DNA of 13,576 bases from Thermoplasmata archaeon (GCA_030037035.1 JASHSA010000150.1:1-13576); one strand, 5' to 3'; positions 1 to 7,586 are shown, numbered from the stretch's first letter. The notes: generated from the letters alone by a model not told the origin. A program made the numbers and translations.

Positions 1-414
1 TGGGACTCCATCGCCTTCCATCCGATGCTGGGGGAGCCGGTCCAGGTCGACTCGTACTGCGCCCACTGCGGGCTCGCGATCCGCTTCCGGATCGAGCGAG
101 GGGCGGGGATCCCCCCGAGCGGAGGACTGCCGCTGGTCCATCTGCGCCTTCCGGCCTCCGAGTGGTGGAAGGACATCACGCGGACCTGCGCCAACACGAT
201 GGTGTTCCTCCTTCCCGAGCGTCGCCACCAGGACGGCCTCGACCCCGCCGCCCGCGCGGACCGGGGGATCGTCACCGTCGACCAGGTGCTGGGGATGAGC
301 GTCCCGATCTACGCTAGGAAGCTCGAGCTCGACTACGAACGCCCGTCCGCCTCGGTCCTTCAGAGGACGTTCGAGCAGCTCGGGCTGACGGGTCCGTACT
401 GGAGGCTTGGCTGA
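1..414 (+). CDS. Alkylmercury lyase (MerB)-like protein, 3' part
   Basis: Partial gene: the frame is open from base 1 and stops at TGA 412-414, leaving 137 residues; the N-terminal part lies outside the window. MerB enzymes cleave the carbon-mercury bond of organomercurials using two Cys and one Asp. From memory of the family, the visible part aligns with the MerB core: the WDSIAF segment at residues 1-6 supplies the Asp (residue 2, equivalent to Asp99 of plasmid R831b MerB), SYCAHCG at 18-24 supplies the structural Cys (Cys117 equivalent, residue 20), and RTCANTMVFL at 61-70 supplies the second catalytic Cys (Cys159 equivalent, residue 63). The first catalytic Cys (Cys96) would sit two residues upstream of the window. 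The ending VTVDQVLGM resembles the family's last helix. No merA or merR is visible. It could be a MerB-like homologue with another substrate; true lyase activity is inference. Confidence 0.7.
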   Translation, partial: WDSIAFHPMLGEPVQVDSYCAHCGLAIRFRIERGAGIPPSGGLPLVHLRLPASEWWKDITRTCANTMVFLLPERRHQDGLDPAARADRGIVTVDQVLGMSVPIYARKLELDYERPSASVLQRTFEQLGLTGPYWRLG

Positions 415-472
415 CCCCGGCCCGCGGATCCGGGGGATCGCCCCGACCTCTTCGTCCGGGAGCCGCGGGGAA

Positions 473-482
473 ACCGCTAAGT
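473..482 (+). promoter_or_regulatory. Weak TATA-like element before the giant surface-protein gene
   Basis: The least GC-rich stretch in the 99-nt gap before the GTG at 514 is gaaaccgctaagtc. A TATA box centred near 478 would place the transcription start near 505, about 9 nt before the start codon. The A-rich GAAAC upstream could serve as BRE. The match is weak and read-through from the preceding gene is possible. Confidence 0.25.
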
Positions 483-513
483 CGGGGGACGGTGTCGGGA
501 AGCTGGGCGTACG

Positions 514-3500
514 GTGACCAGCCGTAGGGAACGGCGAAGCGCGTTTCGCTGGCGTGTCGTCCTCGTCAGCGTGGCGGCGGTCTTGATGCTGGGCTCGACG
601 CTCGGGGAGTTCGCGTCGCAGGCGGCCGTCCCGAAGGACGCCGGGTCGTCGTCCTCGCCGTCACCGTCGAACTCCGCGGCATTGTCGACCACCCCCGGAA
701 CGCGGCCAGGGGTCGGCTGCCTCTTCGGCAGCGGCGCCGCGATCTTCAACGAGAGCGGGCTCTGGAACGGGACGCGGTGGTTCGTCAACCTCCGGACCAG
801 CCAGCTCGGCGGGGCCACGCTGAACTCCACGTCGAACGAGATCGTCTTCTGCGAGCCCGGAGGGAGCTACGCCTACTGCATCAGCCTCCATGGCTGCCTC
901 GCCAGCAACAACCTCTGCCTGCTCCAGTCCGGGGGCAACTACTCGGTGCGACCTTCCTGCGGCACGATCGTCATCTCGAGACCGCTCAACTACGTCAACA
1001 TCACCTTCCGTGCACGGGCGGCGCCGTGCTCCACGGGCGGGCCGTACCTCAATCCGGTCCCTTCCGACTACTACGAGGTCAACTTCACCGAGCGCGGGCT
1101 GCCGGCCGGGACGAACTGGTCGATCTCCTCTCCCGGCCTGGCGGCCCCCGAGGGGCGCTGGAACAGCACGGCCTCCGACTCGCTCTGCCTCCGCTTCCCG
1201 AACGGCGCGTTCACCTACTCGGTGAGCTCGCAGAACGTCTCCTGGACGGCGAGCGGCGGCTCGTTCGTCGTCAAAGGCCCCGCGACCCGTCCGGCGAAGG
1301 TCGTCTGCGGCGAGCCGGTCGGTTCGGTCGTGGTCGTCACGGCCGTGGTGACCGTGCCGATCTCCTTCCGTCTGCTGACGTACACGGTCTGGTTCAACGA
1401 GACCGGCCTGCCGGCGGGCTCGCGATGGTGGACGAACGTCACGGGCGGACTGATCAACGGCACGATGTCGCTGGCGTCGACCGGGACGTCGATCTCGACC
1501 TCCCTTGTGAACGGCCTCCATTACCGGTTCGGCTCCGCCCCGGCCGACAAGGATTACCGGTGGTCCGGCTCGCCGAACACGCTCTACCTCAACGGCGCGC
1601 CCGCCGCCGTGGGCGTGACGTTCAACGCCGTGACGTTCCCGGTGACGTTCGACGTCTACGTCGGCCATGCGCCCGGCGGAAAGACGTGGTACGTCAACAT
1701 CTCGGGGCAGCCGTCGCTCTCGTCCCTGGGCTCGAGCGTCTCGACCGCCCTCATCAACGCGACGTACGGTTACTCGGTCGGCTCGGCCGGTACCTATCGG
1801 TCGCCGTCGGGGTCGTTCACCGTCCACGGGGGGAGCGTCACGATCTACCTCAACTTCACCTACGTCGGGCTGCTCCCGTTCAAGCCCCCGATCGTCTCCC
1901 AGTTCGAAGGACCGTTCTTCGACGACGGCGTGACGGAGCTCTCGGACGTCCTGGGGGTCTACACGAACCACCCCGGCTACGCGTCGGTCGTCTCCGTCAC
2001 CGGGGAGATCGCCGGAAGCTCCGTGCCGATGGTCGACGTCGGCGCGGGCCTGTGGGAGACGACCGTCGACCCGGGGACGCTTCCCTCGGGAGCCGTCCTG
2101 AACGTCGTCGCGAACTACCCGAACGGCTCGTACGCGACGTCGTCGTACGCCCTCGGGGTGATCGCCCCCCCCGGCTGGCTCGTCTCCTTCGTCGGCTGGA
2201 CGCACGGCGGGACGCTCAGCACGCCGCACGGGACGGCAGGGTGGAACAACACCTGGTCGCTCGACCTCCTCGGGGAGTTCGACCTCGGCCAGCAGTTCAG
2301 CGTGAGCCTCCCGTTCCCGGAGTTCGCCGGGGGCGGGTCGTACGGCTTCCTGCCGTCGATCGACCTCTCGCTCGTGCTCCACTCCGGCGGCACGCTCCGG
2401 CTCGGGGCGGCGTTCGGCGTCTCCACGCCCAGCGTCGACGCCGGCCCGGTCTCGGTCTCGGTGACGTTCAACCTCACCGCCAACGGCACGTTCCGGCTCT
2501 CGAACGATGCGGTCGTCTGGCAGAGCGCCTACGTCAACGTCACCCTGAGCGGGAGCGTCTCGGTCAACGTCCCGATCGCCGGCTACACGTTCAACGTCCC
2601 GGACTACGGGGCGGTGACGATCGGGCTGTCGGCGACGATCACGGTGAGCCCGAGCGTCTCGCTCGATTTCCTCCTGCTCCCCTCCACGTCGAGCGGCTCC
2701 GACATCCTTCCGGGCCTCGACGTCATGCTCGGGGGGATCACGGCGACCGTCGGGGCCCAGCTGACGGTCGCCCTCAACGCGGGGGTCGGCGCCCTGTCGA
2801 TCAGCGGCGGCGGGGGCGTCGGGATCTCGATGAACATCCAGCCGTCCCAGCCGTACATCGAGGGCGGGAAGATCACCGGGCGCGTGTTCGTCAACTACAA
2901 CGTGCTCTGGTGGTCCGGGACCCTGTGGAGCGAGTCCGGGACGCTCTACAAGTGGGGCGACCCCTCCACGACGCCTAACGGACCGGCCGGAGGGGACCGG
3001 GACCTCGCACTGAGCCCGGCGAACTCCTCGCTCCCGACCCCGATCCCGCGCTACTACGCACCGTACGAGATCCCCCCTCCTCCCTTCCCGTACGACCGGG
3101 ACGTCTGGGTGAAGGGACGAGCGGACGGGGTCGCGATCACCAACGTCTACCCGTTCACCGACCTCGCGGCGGCCGGCGGGGACTCGAGCGCGCTGCTGCT
3201 CTACACGAACGACAACGTCGGGCTCCCCCAGGACGAGGGGCTCACCGTCAGCGCCCTCGCGTTCAACGCCACGACCGGCGCGTTGAGCCCCGTCAACATC
3301 ACGCTCCCCGTCCTGAACACCGAGGTCGTCTACGACCCCGAGGTCCTCGACCTCGCCAACGGATCGTACGCCGCCGTCTGGAACGCGATCCCGTTCGCCA
3401 CCAGCACGTCGGTCTCCTCGCCGTTCAACCTCACGTCGACCGTGCTGCAGATCGCCTACTACGACCCTAGCACCGGGCTCTGGAGCGGACCGTACTCCTT

Positions 3501-4935
3501 CGCCACGCTCCCCGGCGTCTCGCAGTCGTACGCTCTGGACGCCGACGCCGCCGGGGTCTTCGTCCTCGACCAGGTCGGTCCGGGGATCCTCTCGGCCGCC
3601 TCGCAGCTCGTCGAGGTCGCGGCGAGCGGCAAGGTCCTCGCGACCGTCCCGGTGCAGGACGTCTCCAAGGTCGTCGCGTTCCGCGCCGCGAGCAGCCTCG
3701 CCGTCGTCCAGGTCGACAACGGCAGCTTCAGCCTGCTCAACCTCACGACCGGCACGAACGTCAGCGCGACCGGGCGTCTCGGCTGCCCGATCTCCGAGAT
3801 GGCGTTCGTGCAGGGCTCCTCCGACCAGGTCGCGAGCCTTCTCGAGGGGATCCCGAACGACACGCTGGTCCTCTACACCCCCGGGGAGCCCCCGGTCGTC
3901 GTTCCCCTCCCCCGGAACGTGAGCTCCATGACGTCGGTGGCGTACGACGGCCGGGTCGTCGTGACGGTCGGCGGTCCGTTCGGCGTGCTCGTCTACCTCG
4001 TTACCGGAACGTCGGTGGCGAAGCTCGGCCACGTCGCGCGCCCGGGCCTCTCCGACCTCGTCACCGCGCTCTCGGGCTCGGACCTCGTCATCTTCACCAC
4101 GCAGAGGTTCGGCAACTTCACCCCGGAGAGCGGCGGCGAGTCGTTCTCCTACGAGAACCTCTCGATCGCGAGCGTCCCGCTCGGCGCCGCCACACTCACG
4201 TTCGACGAGCGGGGGCTCCCGCACGGGACGTCCTGGTCGGTCGTCGCCGGGACCCCGCTCGCGACGACGTCGACGACCGGCAGCTCCCTCAGCCTCCGGG
4301 AGCCGTACGGTCCCCTCCCCTACTTCGCCGCGGCGAACGGCTACTCCGTCGTCGGCACGGCGCCCGCGTCGGCGGTCTCCCCCCTGGACGTCACCGGCTC
4401 GACGACCGTGACGGTCGACTTCGCCCGGCTCGGCGCCGTCGAGTTCAAGGAATCCGGTCTGCCGCCCGGCACCGCCTGGAGCGTCGCGTTGTCGCCCAAG
4501 GTCGCCCCGGGTCCGCCGAACGAGACCGGCGCGTCGACCTCGGCGACGCTGAACGTCAGCCTTCCGGCCGTCCACTGGAGCTGGAGGCTCTCCTCGTCGA
4601 CGTCGGAGTACGCGCCGGCGCGCTACCACGGGACCGTCACCCCCGGAAAGAAGACGAAGGTCGTCCACGTCAAGTTCCGCGAGGTGACCTCCAAGGTGAC
4701 GTTCCGCCGGCTCGGCCTCCCCGCCGGCGCGAGCTGGACGGTCACGATCCAGGGCGGGCCCGTCGTGAGCGGCACGGGGCGCTCGCTCGTGCTGCGCCTG
4801 CCGAACGGCACGTACAACTACACGGTCACGACCTCGGACACGAAGTACACGCCGAACGCCGCCGGGGGAACGATCCTCGTGGCGGCGCCCCGGCCGTTCG
4901 GGGTGACGACCTGGTTCGCGGACCCGCCCGGCTGA
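514..4935 (+). CDS. Giant exported surface protein with 'GLPxGTxW' repeats
   Basis: 1473-residue protein starting at GTG 514. Residues about 13-32 are a hydrophobic signal or anchor segment preceded by a basic stretch (RRERR), followed by a Ser/Pro/Thr linker (about 46-68). Four copies of a 'F-x-E-x-G-L-P-x-G-T-x-W-x-V' module begin near residues 77, 189, 290 and 377 (the last diverged to GHAPGGKTW). Three more occur at the C-terminus near 1228, 1309 and 1395. Between them lie about 800 residues: a beta-rich part (about 470-850) and a Val/Leu-rich repetitive part (about 890-1210) suggestive of a beta-propeller. Cysteines are concentrated in the first 270 residues, where disulfides are plausible. 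Asn-X-Ser/Thr sequons are very frequent, fitting N-glycosylation outside the cell. No protease motif or C-terminal membrane anchor is seen. Role inferred: cell-surface or adhesive protein; exact function unknown. Confidence 0.85.
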   Translation: MTSRRERRSAFRWRVVLVSVAAVLMLGSTLGEFASQAAVPKDAGSSSSPSPSNSAALSTTPGTRPGVGCLFGSGAAIFNESGLWNGTRWFVNLRTSQLGGATLNSTSNEIVFCEPGGSYAYCISLHGCLASNNLCLLQSGGNYSVRPSCGTIVISRPLNYVNITFRARAAPCSTGGPYLNPVPSDYYEVNFTERGLPAGTNWSISSPGLAAPEGRWNSTASDSLCLRFPNGAFTYSVSSQNVSWTASGGSFVVKGPATRPAKVVCGEPVGSVVVVTAVVTVPISFRLLTYTVWFNETGLPAGSRWWTNVTGGLINGTMSLASTGTSISTSLVNGLHYRFGSAPADKDYRWSGSPNTLYLNGAPAAVGVTFNAVTFPVTFDVYVGHAPGGKTWYVNISGQPSLSSLGSSVSTALINATYGYSVGSAGTYRSPSGSFTVHGGSVTIYLNFTYVGLLPFKPPIVSQFEGPFFDDGVTELSDVLGVYTNHPGYASVVSVTGEIAGSSVPMVDVGAGLWETTVDPGTLPSGAVLNVVANYPNGSYATSSYALGVIAPPGWLVSFVGWTHGGTLSTPHGTAGWNNTWSLDLLGEFDLGQQFSVSLPFPEFAGGGSYGFLPSIDLSLVLHSGGTLRLGAAFGVSTPSVDAGPVSVSVTFNLTANGTFRLSNDAVVWQSAYVNVTLSGSVSVNVPIAGYTFNVPDYGAVTIGLSATITVSPSVSLDFLLLPSTSSGSDILPGLDVMLGGITATVGAQLTVALNAGVGALSISGGGGVGISMNIQPSQPYIEGGKITGRVFVNYNVLWWSGTLWSESGTLYKWGDPSTTPNGPAGGDRDLALSPANSSLPTPIPRYYAPYEIPPPPFPYDRDVWVKGRADGVAITNVYPFTDLAAAGGDSSALLLYTNDNVGLPQDEGLTVSALAFNATTGALSPVNITLPVLNTEVVYDPEVLDLANGSYAAVWNAIPFATSTSVSSPFNLTSTVLQIAYYDPSTGLWSGPYSFATLPGVSQSYALDADAAGVFVLDQVGPGILSAASQLVEVAASGKVLATVPVQDVSKVVAFRAASSLAVVQVDNGSFSLLNLTTGTNVSATGRLGCPISEMAFVQGSSDQVASLLEGIPNDTLVLYTPGEPPVVVPLPRNVSSMTSVAYDGRVVVTVGGPFGVLVYLVTGTSVAKLGHVARPGLSDLVTALSGSDLVIFTTQRFGNFTPESGGESFSYENLSIASVPLGAATLTFDERGLPHGTSWSVVAGTPLATTSTTGSSLSLREPYGPLPYFAAANGYSVVGTAPASAVSPLDVTGSTTVTVDFARLGAVEFKESGLPPGTAWSVALSPKVAPGPPNETGASTSATLNVSLPAVHWSWRLSSSTSEYAPARYHGTVTPGKKTKVVHVKFREVTSKVTFRRLGLPAGASWTVTIQGGPVVSGTGRSLVLRLPNGTYNYTVTTSDTKYTPNAAGGTILVAAPRPFGVTTWFADPPG

Positions 4936-5009
4936 GCGCGCGGCATCTCGCGCCCGCCTCGGGCCGGCAGGAGCGTTCGCCTCGCGCGGTCCGCAACGAG
5001 GGCGTCCGA

Positions 5010-5040
5010 CCGCCTGGCGCCGTAGGCCGAGCCTAGGCGG
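5010..5040. terminator. Hairpin in convergent gap
   Basis: The 128-nt gap between the convergent genes ending at 4935 and 5064 contains CCGCCT-GGC (5010-5018) pairing with GCC-t-AGGCGG (5031-5040), a 9-bp stem with one bulged T and a 12-nt loop. There is no T tract on either strand, so it is terminator-like only by position and structure. Confidence 0.35.
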
Positions 5041-5063
5041 ACGCGGAACGAGCGTCGCCGGCG

Positions 5064-5345
5064 TCAGCGGACGTCAAAGACCCGGAACACGGGGGCGCCC
5101 TCGACGAGCCGCTCGAGGTGGTGCTTGGCGATCACCGGGCGCGTCGCCTCGACCGCGCGCAGGAACGTCTCCTCGCTGTCGAACAGCGAGATCGAGACCT
5201 GCCCGGCCGCGCCCCGCTCCGAGAGGACGTACGCCCCGACGCACCCCGGCTGCTGGCGCAGGGCGTTCGCGTGCTCGAGCGCGGCCGCGACGAGCTCCTC
5301 GGCCTTGCCGGCCTTCGCCGTGCTCAACGCCATGCCGCAGATCAT
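5064..5345 (-). CDS. Small antibiotic-biosynthesis-monooxygenase (ABM)-like protein
   Basis: 93-residue protein on the minus strand. The pattern fits the dimeric alpha/beta ABM fold: a first strand with MALSTAKAGK, a helix AEELVAAALEHANALRQQPG, a strand GCVGAYVLSE, a strand VSISLFDSEETFLRAV and a last helix around RPVIAKHHLERLVEG. Members of this fold include heme-degrading and quinol monooxygenases but also many uncharacterised proteins, so the reaction cannot be named. The ATG at 5345 has a GGAG about 9 nt upstream; an in-frame ATG at 5333 is an alternative. It lies 42 nt behind the VOC gene on the same strand and probably shares its transcript. Length is normal for the family. Confidence 0.7.
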   Translation of the reverse strand: MICGMALSTAKAGKAEELVAAALEHANALRQQPGCVGAYVLSERGAAGQVSISLFDSEETFLRAVEATRPVIAKHHLERLVEGAPVFRVFDVR

Positions 5346-5387
5346 CCGTACGTCTCCGGGGGAGCGCTCGACGTGGCGGCCGGGCCC

Positions 5388-5828
5388 CTACTTCTTGCGG
5401 CGGCCCTTCGCCCGCGCGCGGGGACGAGCCCGCGGGCGGGGAGGCGGACGGGCGGGCATCCGGGCCTCCCAGAGGGCGATGACGTTCCCCTCCGGGTCCG
5501 ACCCGATGAAGCTCCACCCCATTCCGGGGACCTCCATCTTTCCCACGACCTCGGAGCCCCCCGCCGCCTTGAACGTCTGGATCGCCGGGTCGATCGAGTC
5601 GACCAGGACGAAGTTCCGGGGCCGGTCGTCCGGGCCCATCTTCCGGTACATGCCCCCGCCGACGCTCTTGCCGGTGGGCCCGGTGGAGATCAGCCAGTAG
5701 TCCATGCCGGGCATCGGGGCCTTCTCGAACTTCCAGCCGAACACCTCGCTGTAGAATCTCGAGAGACGGTCGGCGTCCTGGGCGGGGATCTCGAAATGGA
5801 CGATCGTCTTGACCACCATGAGGCGCAC
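5388..5828 (-). CDS. VOC (glyoxalase/bleomycin-resistance-fold) protein with basic C-terminal tail
   Basis: 146 residues from GTG 5828 (ATG at 5819 is the alternative). It is a vicinal-oxygen-chelate protein: opening strand VKTIVHFEIPAQD (His11 is a likely metal ligand), the typical helix ADRLSRFYSEVFGWKFE, and the closing signature DPEGNVIALWE ending in Glu121, the usual position of the last metal ligand. Such proteins act as lyases, isomerases or resistance proteins; the substrate cannot be told from sequence. Residues about 122-146 form an unusual extension rich in Arg, Pro and Lys (PPPRPRARPRARAKGRRKK) beyond the normal end of the fold. A TATA-like element ending about 25 nt before the GTG supports a nearly leaderless mRNA. 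The ABM-like gene follows on the same strand. Confidence 0.8.
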   Translation of the reverse strand: MRLMVVKTIVHFEIPAQDADRLSRFYSEVFGWKFEKAPMPGMDYWLISTGPTGKSVGGGMYRKMGPDDRPRNFVLVDSIDPAIQTFKAAGGSEVVGKMEVPGMGWSFIGSDPEGNVIALWEARMPARPPPRPRARPRARAKGRRKK

Positions 5829-5849
5829 CCGGGGCGGGAAGAGAATTCC

Positions 5850-5869
5850 GGTGTTAAGAACCTTCGGGC
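5850..5869 (-). promoter_or_regulatory. Archaeal promoter (BRE/TATA) of the VOC gene
   Basis: Read on the minus strand the sequence is gcccgaaggttcttaacacc. CGAAGG is BRE-like and TTCTTAAC (5860-5853) is TATA-like. The TATA centre lies about 28 nt from the GTG at 5828, so the mRNA would have almost no 5' leader. The core GTTCTTAA is shared with the promoter at 8595-8607. Confidence 0.65.
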
Positions 5870-6010
5870 GAGGCTGACGTGGCCCTCTCCCGGTTACGGC
5901 GCGGGAGTTCCTCGGAGAGCCCTTGCGCAGGCGTACGGGTCCCGGGCAGCCGGACGTCGGCGGTCGACCGGACGACCGGGGCGGGGAAGCGTGCCCCGCT
6001 TCGACGGCTT
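5870..6010 (-). other. Non-coding stretch with possible short minus-strand transcript
   Basis: No credible ORF is present on either strand. A BRE/TATA-like element at 6011-6028 read on the minus strand would start transcription near 5992, giving either a roughly 125-nt RNA ending near the VOC promoter or a long leader for the VOC mRNA. Inverted repeats include GCGGGG (5981-5986) with CCCCGC (5994-5999), CTCCCG (5887-5892) with CGGGAG (5902-5907), a competing CTCTCC (5885-5890) with GGAGAG (5914-5919), and the palindrome CGGTCGACCG (5961-5970). The RNA family, if any, is not recognised. Confidence 0.25.
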
Positions 6011-6028
6011 GAGGATTTAACCTTCCGA
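6011..6028. promoter_or_regulatory. TATA-like element in divergent gap, direction uncertain
   Basis: The sequence gaggatttaaccttccga is an AT-rich island in very GC-rich DNA. On the minus strand it reads tcggaaggttaaatcctc, with a purine-rich BRE (CGGAAGG) directly before TTAAAT, resembling the VOC promoter. On the plus strand TTTAAC would place a start at about 6041-6045, exactly where the hairpin-rich stretch begins. Either or both directions are possible. Confidence 0.45.
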
Positions 6029-6040
6029 GCGTCTGTTGTT

Positions 6041-6250
6041 GCGGGCTGTGGGGTCAGCCCGCGTTCGCGTCGAGCGAACGCAAACCGCACCCGGTGCCGA
6101 TGACCCCTGACGGGGGGCACCGTGAGCGGAGCCCGAAGAGGGCGGTCCGGAGGCGGACCACGGGTCAGAGGTCGGCAGCGCTCGGACGCGGTAGTGGAGC
6201 CGCGGCACGGTAGCGGCGCCATGGCGGGCGGTCCCCCGATCAAGACCGCC
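6041..6250 (+). ncRNA. Candidate structured RNA, family not recognised
   Basis: About 210 nt without a credible ORF but with a chain of perfect stems: GCGGGCT 6041-6047 with 6056-6062; GCGTTCGC 6061-6068 with 6074-6081 (loop GTCGA); a compound hairpin 6085-6129 made of CCGC/GCGG, CGGTGCC/GGCACCG and CCCC/GGGG with loop TGAC; GCCC 6131-6134 with 6140-6143; GGTCCG 6144-6149 with 6154-6159 (loop GAGG); and GGCGGTC 6227-6233 with 6244-6250. A TATA-like element lies about 26 nt before the first stem. SRP RNA and RNase P RNA were considered but their conserved motifs are not seen. The strand is uncertain because the stems are perfect in both orientations. It could also be a structured leader of the Nudix gene or mere GC-rich noise. 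Confidence 0.35.
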
Positions 6251-6300
6251 GGATCCCGGTCGATGCGGTTCGGGCGCGCTCGCGCTTCGGGGAGACCTCG

Positions 6301-6780
6301 GTGACCGGCAGTGCCGAGCCCGGGACGCGCCCCGTCCGGCGGGGAACCCGAGAGCTCGAGGAGAGCGACCCCTCGATACGGGTCCTCGCGTCGGTCGCGG
6401 TGATCCAGGGCGCCAAGGTCCTCGTCATGAAGGAGGAGGACGAACCGTTCCACAAGTCGTGGGTCCTGCCCCAGGGATATCCTCGCCCGGGGGAGACCCT
6501 CGCCGCGGCGGCGAGACGGGAGCTGGCCGAGGAGCTGGGCCTGGACGTCCAGATCGTCGGGCTGCTCGGGGTCTACGACGAGTTCGAACGGGACTCCGCG
6601 CCGGGCCCCGTCCACTGGGTGATCGTCTGCTTCCTCGGCCATCCTGTCGGAGAGCTCGAGCCTCGGCCGAGCCGCGAGGCGATCGACTACGCGTGGGTCG
6701 ACGTGGGCGCTCGCCTTCCGAAGGCCCCGGCCGTGACCGAGCGAATCCTGACCGACCTGGGCCGTCGGAGACGCAGCTGA
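6301..6780 (+). CDS. Nudix hydrolase
   Basis: 159-residue protein from GTG 6301, preceded by GGAG at the right distance for a ribosome binding site. The complete Nudix box (G-x5-E-x7-R-E-U-x-E-E-x-G-U) occupies residues 59-81, with Gly59, Glu65, Arg73, Glu74, Glu77, Glu78 and Gly80; these Glu residues bind Mg2+ and hydrolyse a diphosphate linkage. The strand VLASVAVIQGAKVLVMKE (28-45) and the WVLPQG turn before the box are typical. Members hydrolyse NDP-X compounds such as oxidised nucleotides, nucleotide sugars, ADP-ribose or dinucleoside polyphosphates; the substrate is not evident. Residues 1-25 are a polar extension before the domain. No promoter-like AT-rich site lies close to the start. 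The membrane-protein gene begins 11 nt after the stop, so the two are probably co-transcribed. Confidence 0.9.
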   Translation: MTGSAEPGTRPVRRGTRELEESDPSIRVLASVAVIQGAKVLVMKEEDEPFHKSWVLPQGYPRPGETLAAAARRELAEELGLDVQIVGLLGVYDEFERDSAPGPVHWVIVCFLGHPVGELEPRPSREAIDYAWVDVGARLPKAPAVTERILTDLGRRRRS

Positions 6781-6794
6781 AGGGGGTCCCGATG
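6781..6794 (+). promoter_or_regulatory. Shine-Dalgarno site deciding the start at 6792
   Basis: AGGGGG at 6781-6786, right after the Nudix stop codon, lies 5 nt before the ATG at 6792. It sets the start of the downstream gene well inside a longer open frame that begins at 6459 and overlaps the Nudix gene in another phase. Confidence 0.7.
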
Positions 6795-7457
6795 GTCAAA
6801 GTGACCCGACCTTCCCAGCGGGACCCGACGACCCCCGTTCGGGTCGAGGACCCGACCGTCATCGACAACCGCGACCTCCGTAGCGTCGATCGAGAGTGGA
6901 AGCGCGGGGGATTCTTCCTCGTGTCGATCCTCCTCGGCGCGTTCCTCGCGGACACGCTCTACGTCGTCTGGAACTACCGAGCCCTGCTCGGCGTCGGGGG
7001 GTCGCGTGCATCGTTCGGTGAGTGGATCTTCGTGGTCGCGCTGCTGGCCGTCATCGCCTTCGGGTGCGTAGGGTTGCCGCGACTCCTGCCCGGTGCGGAG
7101 CGTGTGACGCTGGAGGCGGTCGGCGTGCGCCTCGATTACCGGGACGGCCGAGTCGAGCTGCTGCGCTGGGAGTCCGAGGGAGGGGTCGTTCTCACCGACT
7201 ATACCGGGCTCGAGTCGATGGTGGCTCGGGGGCGTTCGTTTGTGCTGCGGGGTCCGAGGTACTGGAGCCGACGGACGCTGTTGCCGCCTCAGACGGCGCG
7301 GTCGATCCTCGCGTACGCCGAACTCCATGGGGCCCGTTCGCGAAGGAGGGCGGTCTCCGCCGGTCCTTCGGGGGCGGAGGTCGTGGCGTACCGCCTGGGG
7401 CCGATCCAGTCGGGATGGACGGTCGAACGCTCGAGAGCGTGGGGGCGCCGACCCTGA
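6792..7457 (+). CDS. Two-TM membrane protein with PH-like cytosolic domain
   Basis: 221 residues from ATG 6792. A polar N-terminus (1-39) is followed by two hydrophobic helices (about 40-60, FFLVSILLGAFLADTLYVVW, and 78-96, WIFVVALLAVIAFGCVGLP). The soluble part begins with VTLEAVGVRLDYRDGRVELLRW, a strand-turn-strand pattern as in bacterial PH-like (bPH/YdbS-type) domains, and ends in a helix around LLPPQTARSILAYAELHG. No catalytic motif is seen. It sits 11 nt behind the Nudix gene and is convergent with a protein of the same layout (7622-8173). The C-terminal 35 residues are variable and probably disordered. Function unknown; a membrane-associated sensing or scaffold role is only a guess from the fold. 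Confidence 0.75.
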   Translation: MVKVTRPSQRDPTTPVRVEDPTVIDNRDLRSVDREWKRGGFFLVSILLGAFLADTLYVVWNYRALLGVGGSRASFGEWIFVVALLAVIAFGCVGLPRLLPGAERVTLEAVGVRLDYRDGRVELLRWESEGGVVLTDYTGLESMVARGRSFVLRGPRYWSRRTLLPPQTARSILAYAELHGARSRRRAVSAGPSGAEVVAYRLGPIQSGWTVERSRAWGRRP

Positions 7458-7586
7458 GCCGCCGGAATCGAGGCTCGGGATCGACCCGGGGTGTCCGGTT
7501 CTTCTCCGATCTCGAGAGTGATCGATCGCGCCGAGCTTCGGTGCCTCCGCCCCAGGTCTTGGGACCCTGAAGGTCTTCGTGCGGAG

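Noticed and set aside
661..4668. Open frame of 1335 codons on the minus strand opposite the giant surface protein
   Set aside because: It is an antisense shadow created by G/C in third codon positions; the translation is Arg/Gly/Asp-rich without domains, whereas the plus strand has a signal segment and recognisable repeats.
6097..6110. C/D-box guide RNA (gatga and ctga close together)
   Set aside because: The C-like and D-like boxes are only a few nucleotides apart with no room for a guide, and both lie inside a stable hairpin.
6041..6300. SRP RNA or RNase P RNA
   Set aside because: The helix-8 GGAA...AGCAGC signature and the UGUAA turn of SRP RNA, and the GAGGAAAGUCC and terminal conserved regions of RNase P RNA, are not seen on either strand. 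A divergent member cannot be excluded by eye.
6459..6791. Upstream extension of the membrane-protein frame over the Nudix gene
   Set aside because: The Nudix box is intact in the other frame and a good Shine-Dalgarno site sets the start at 6792.
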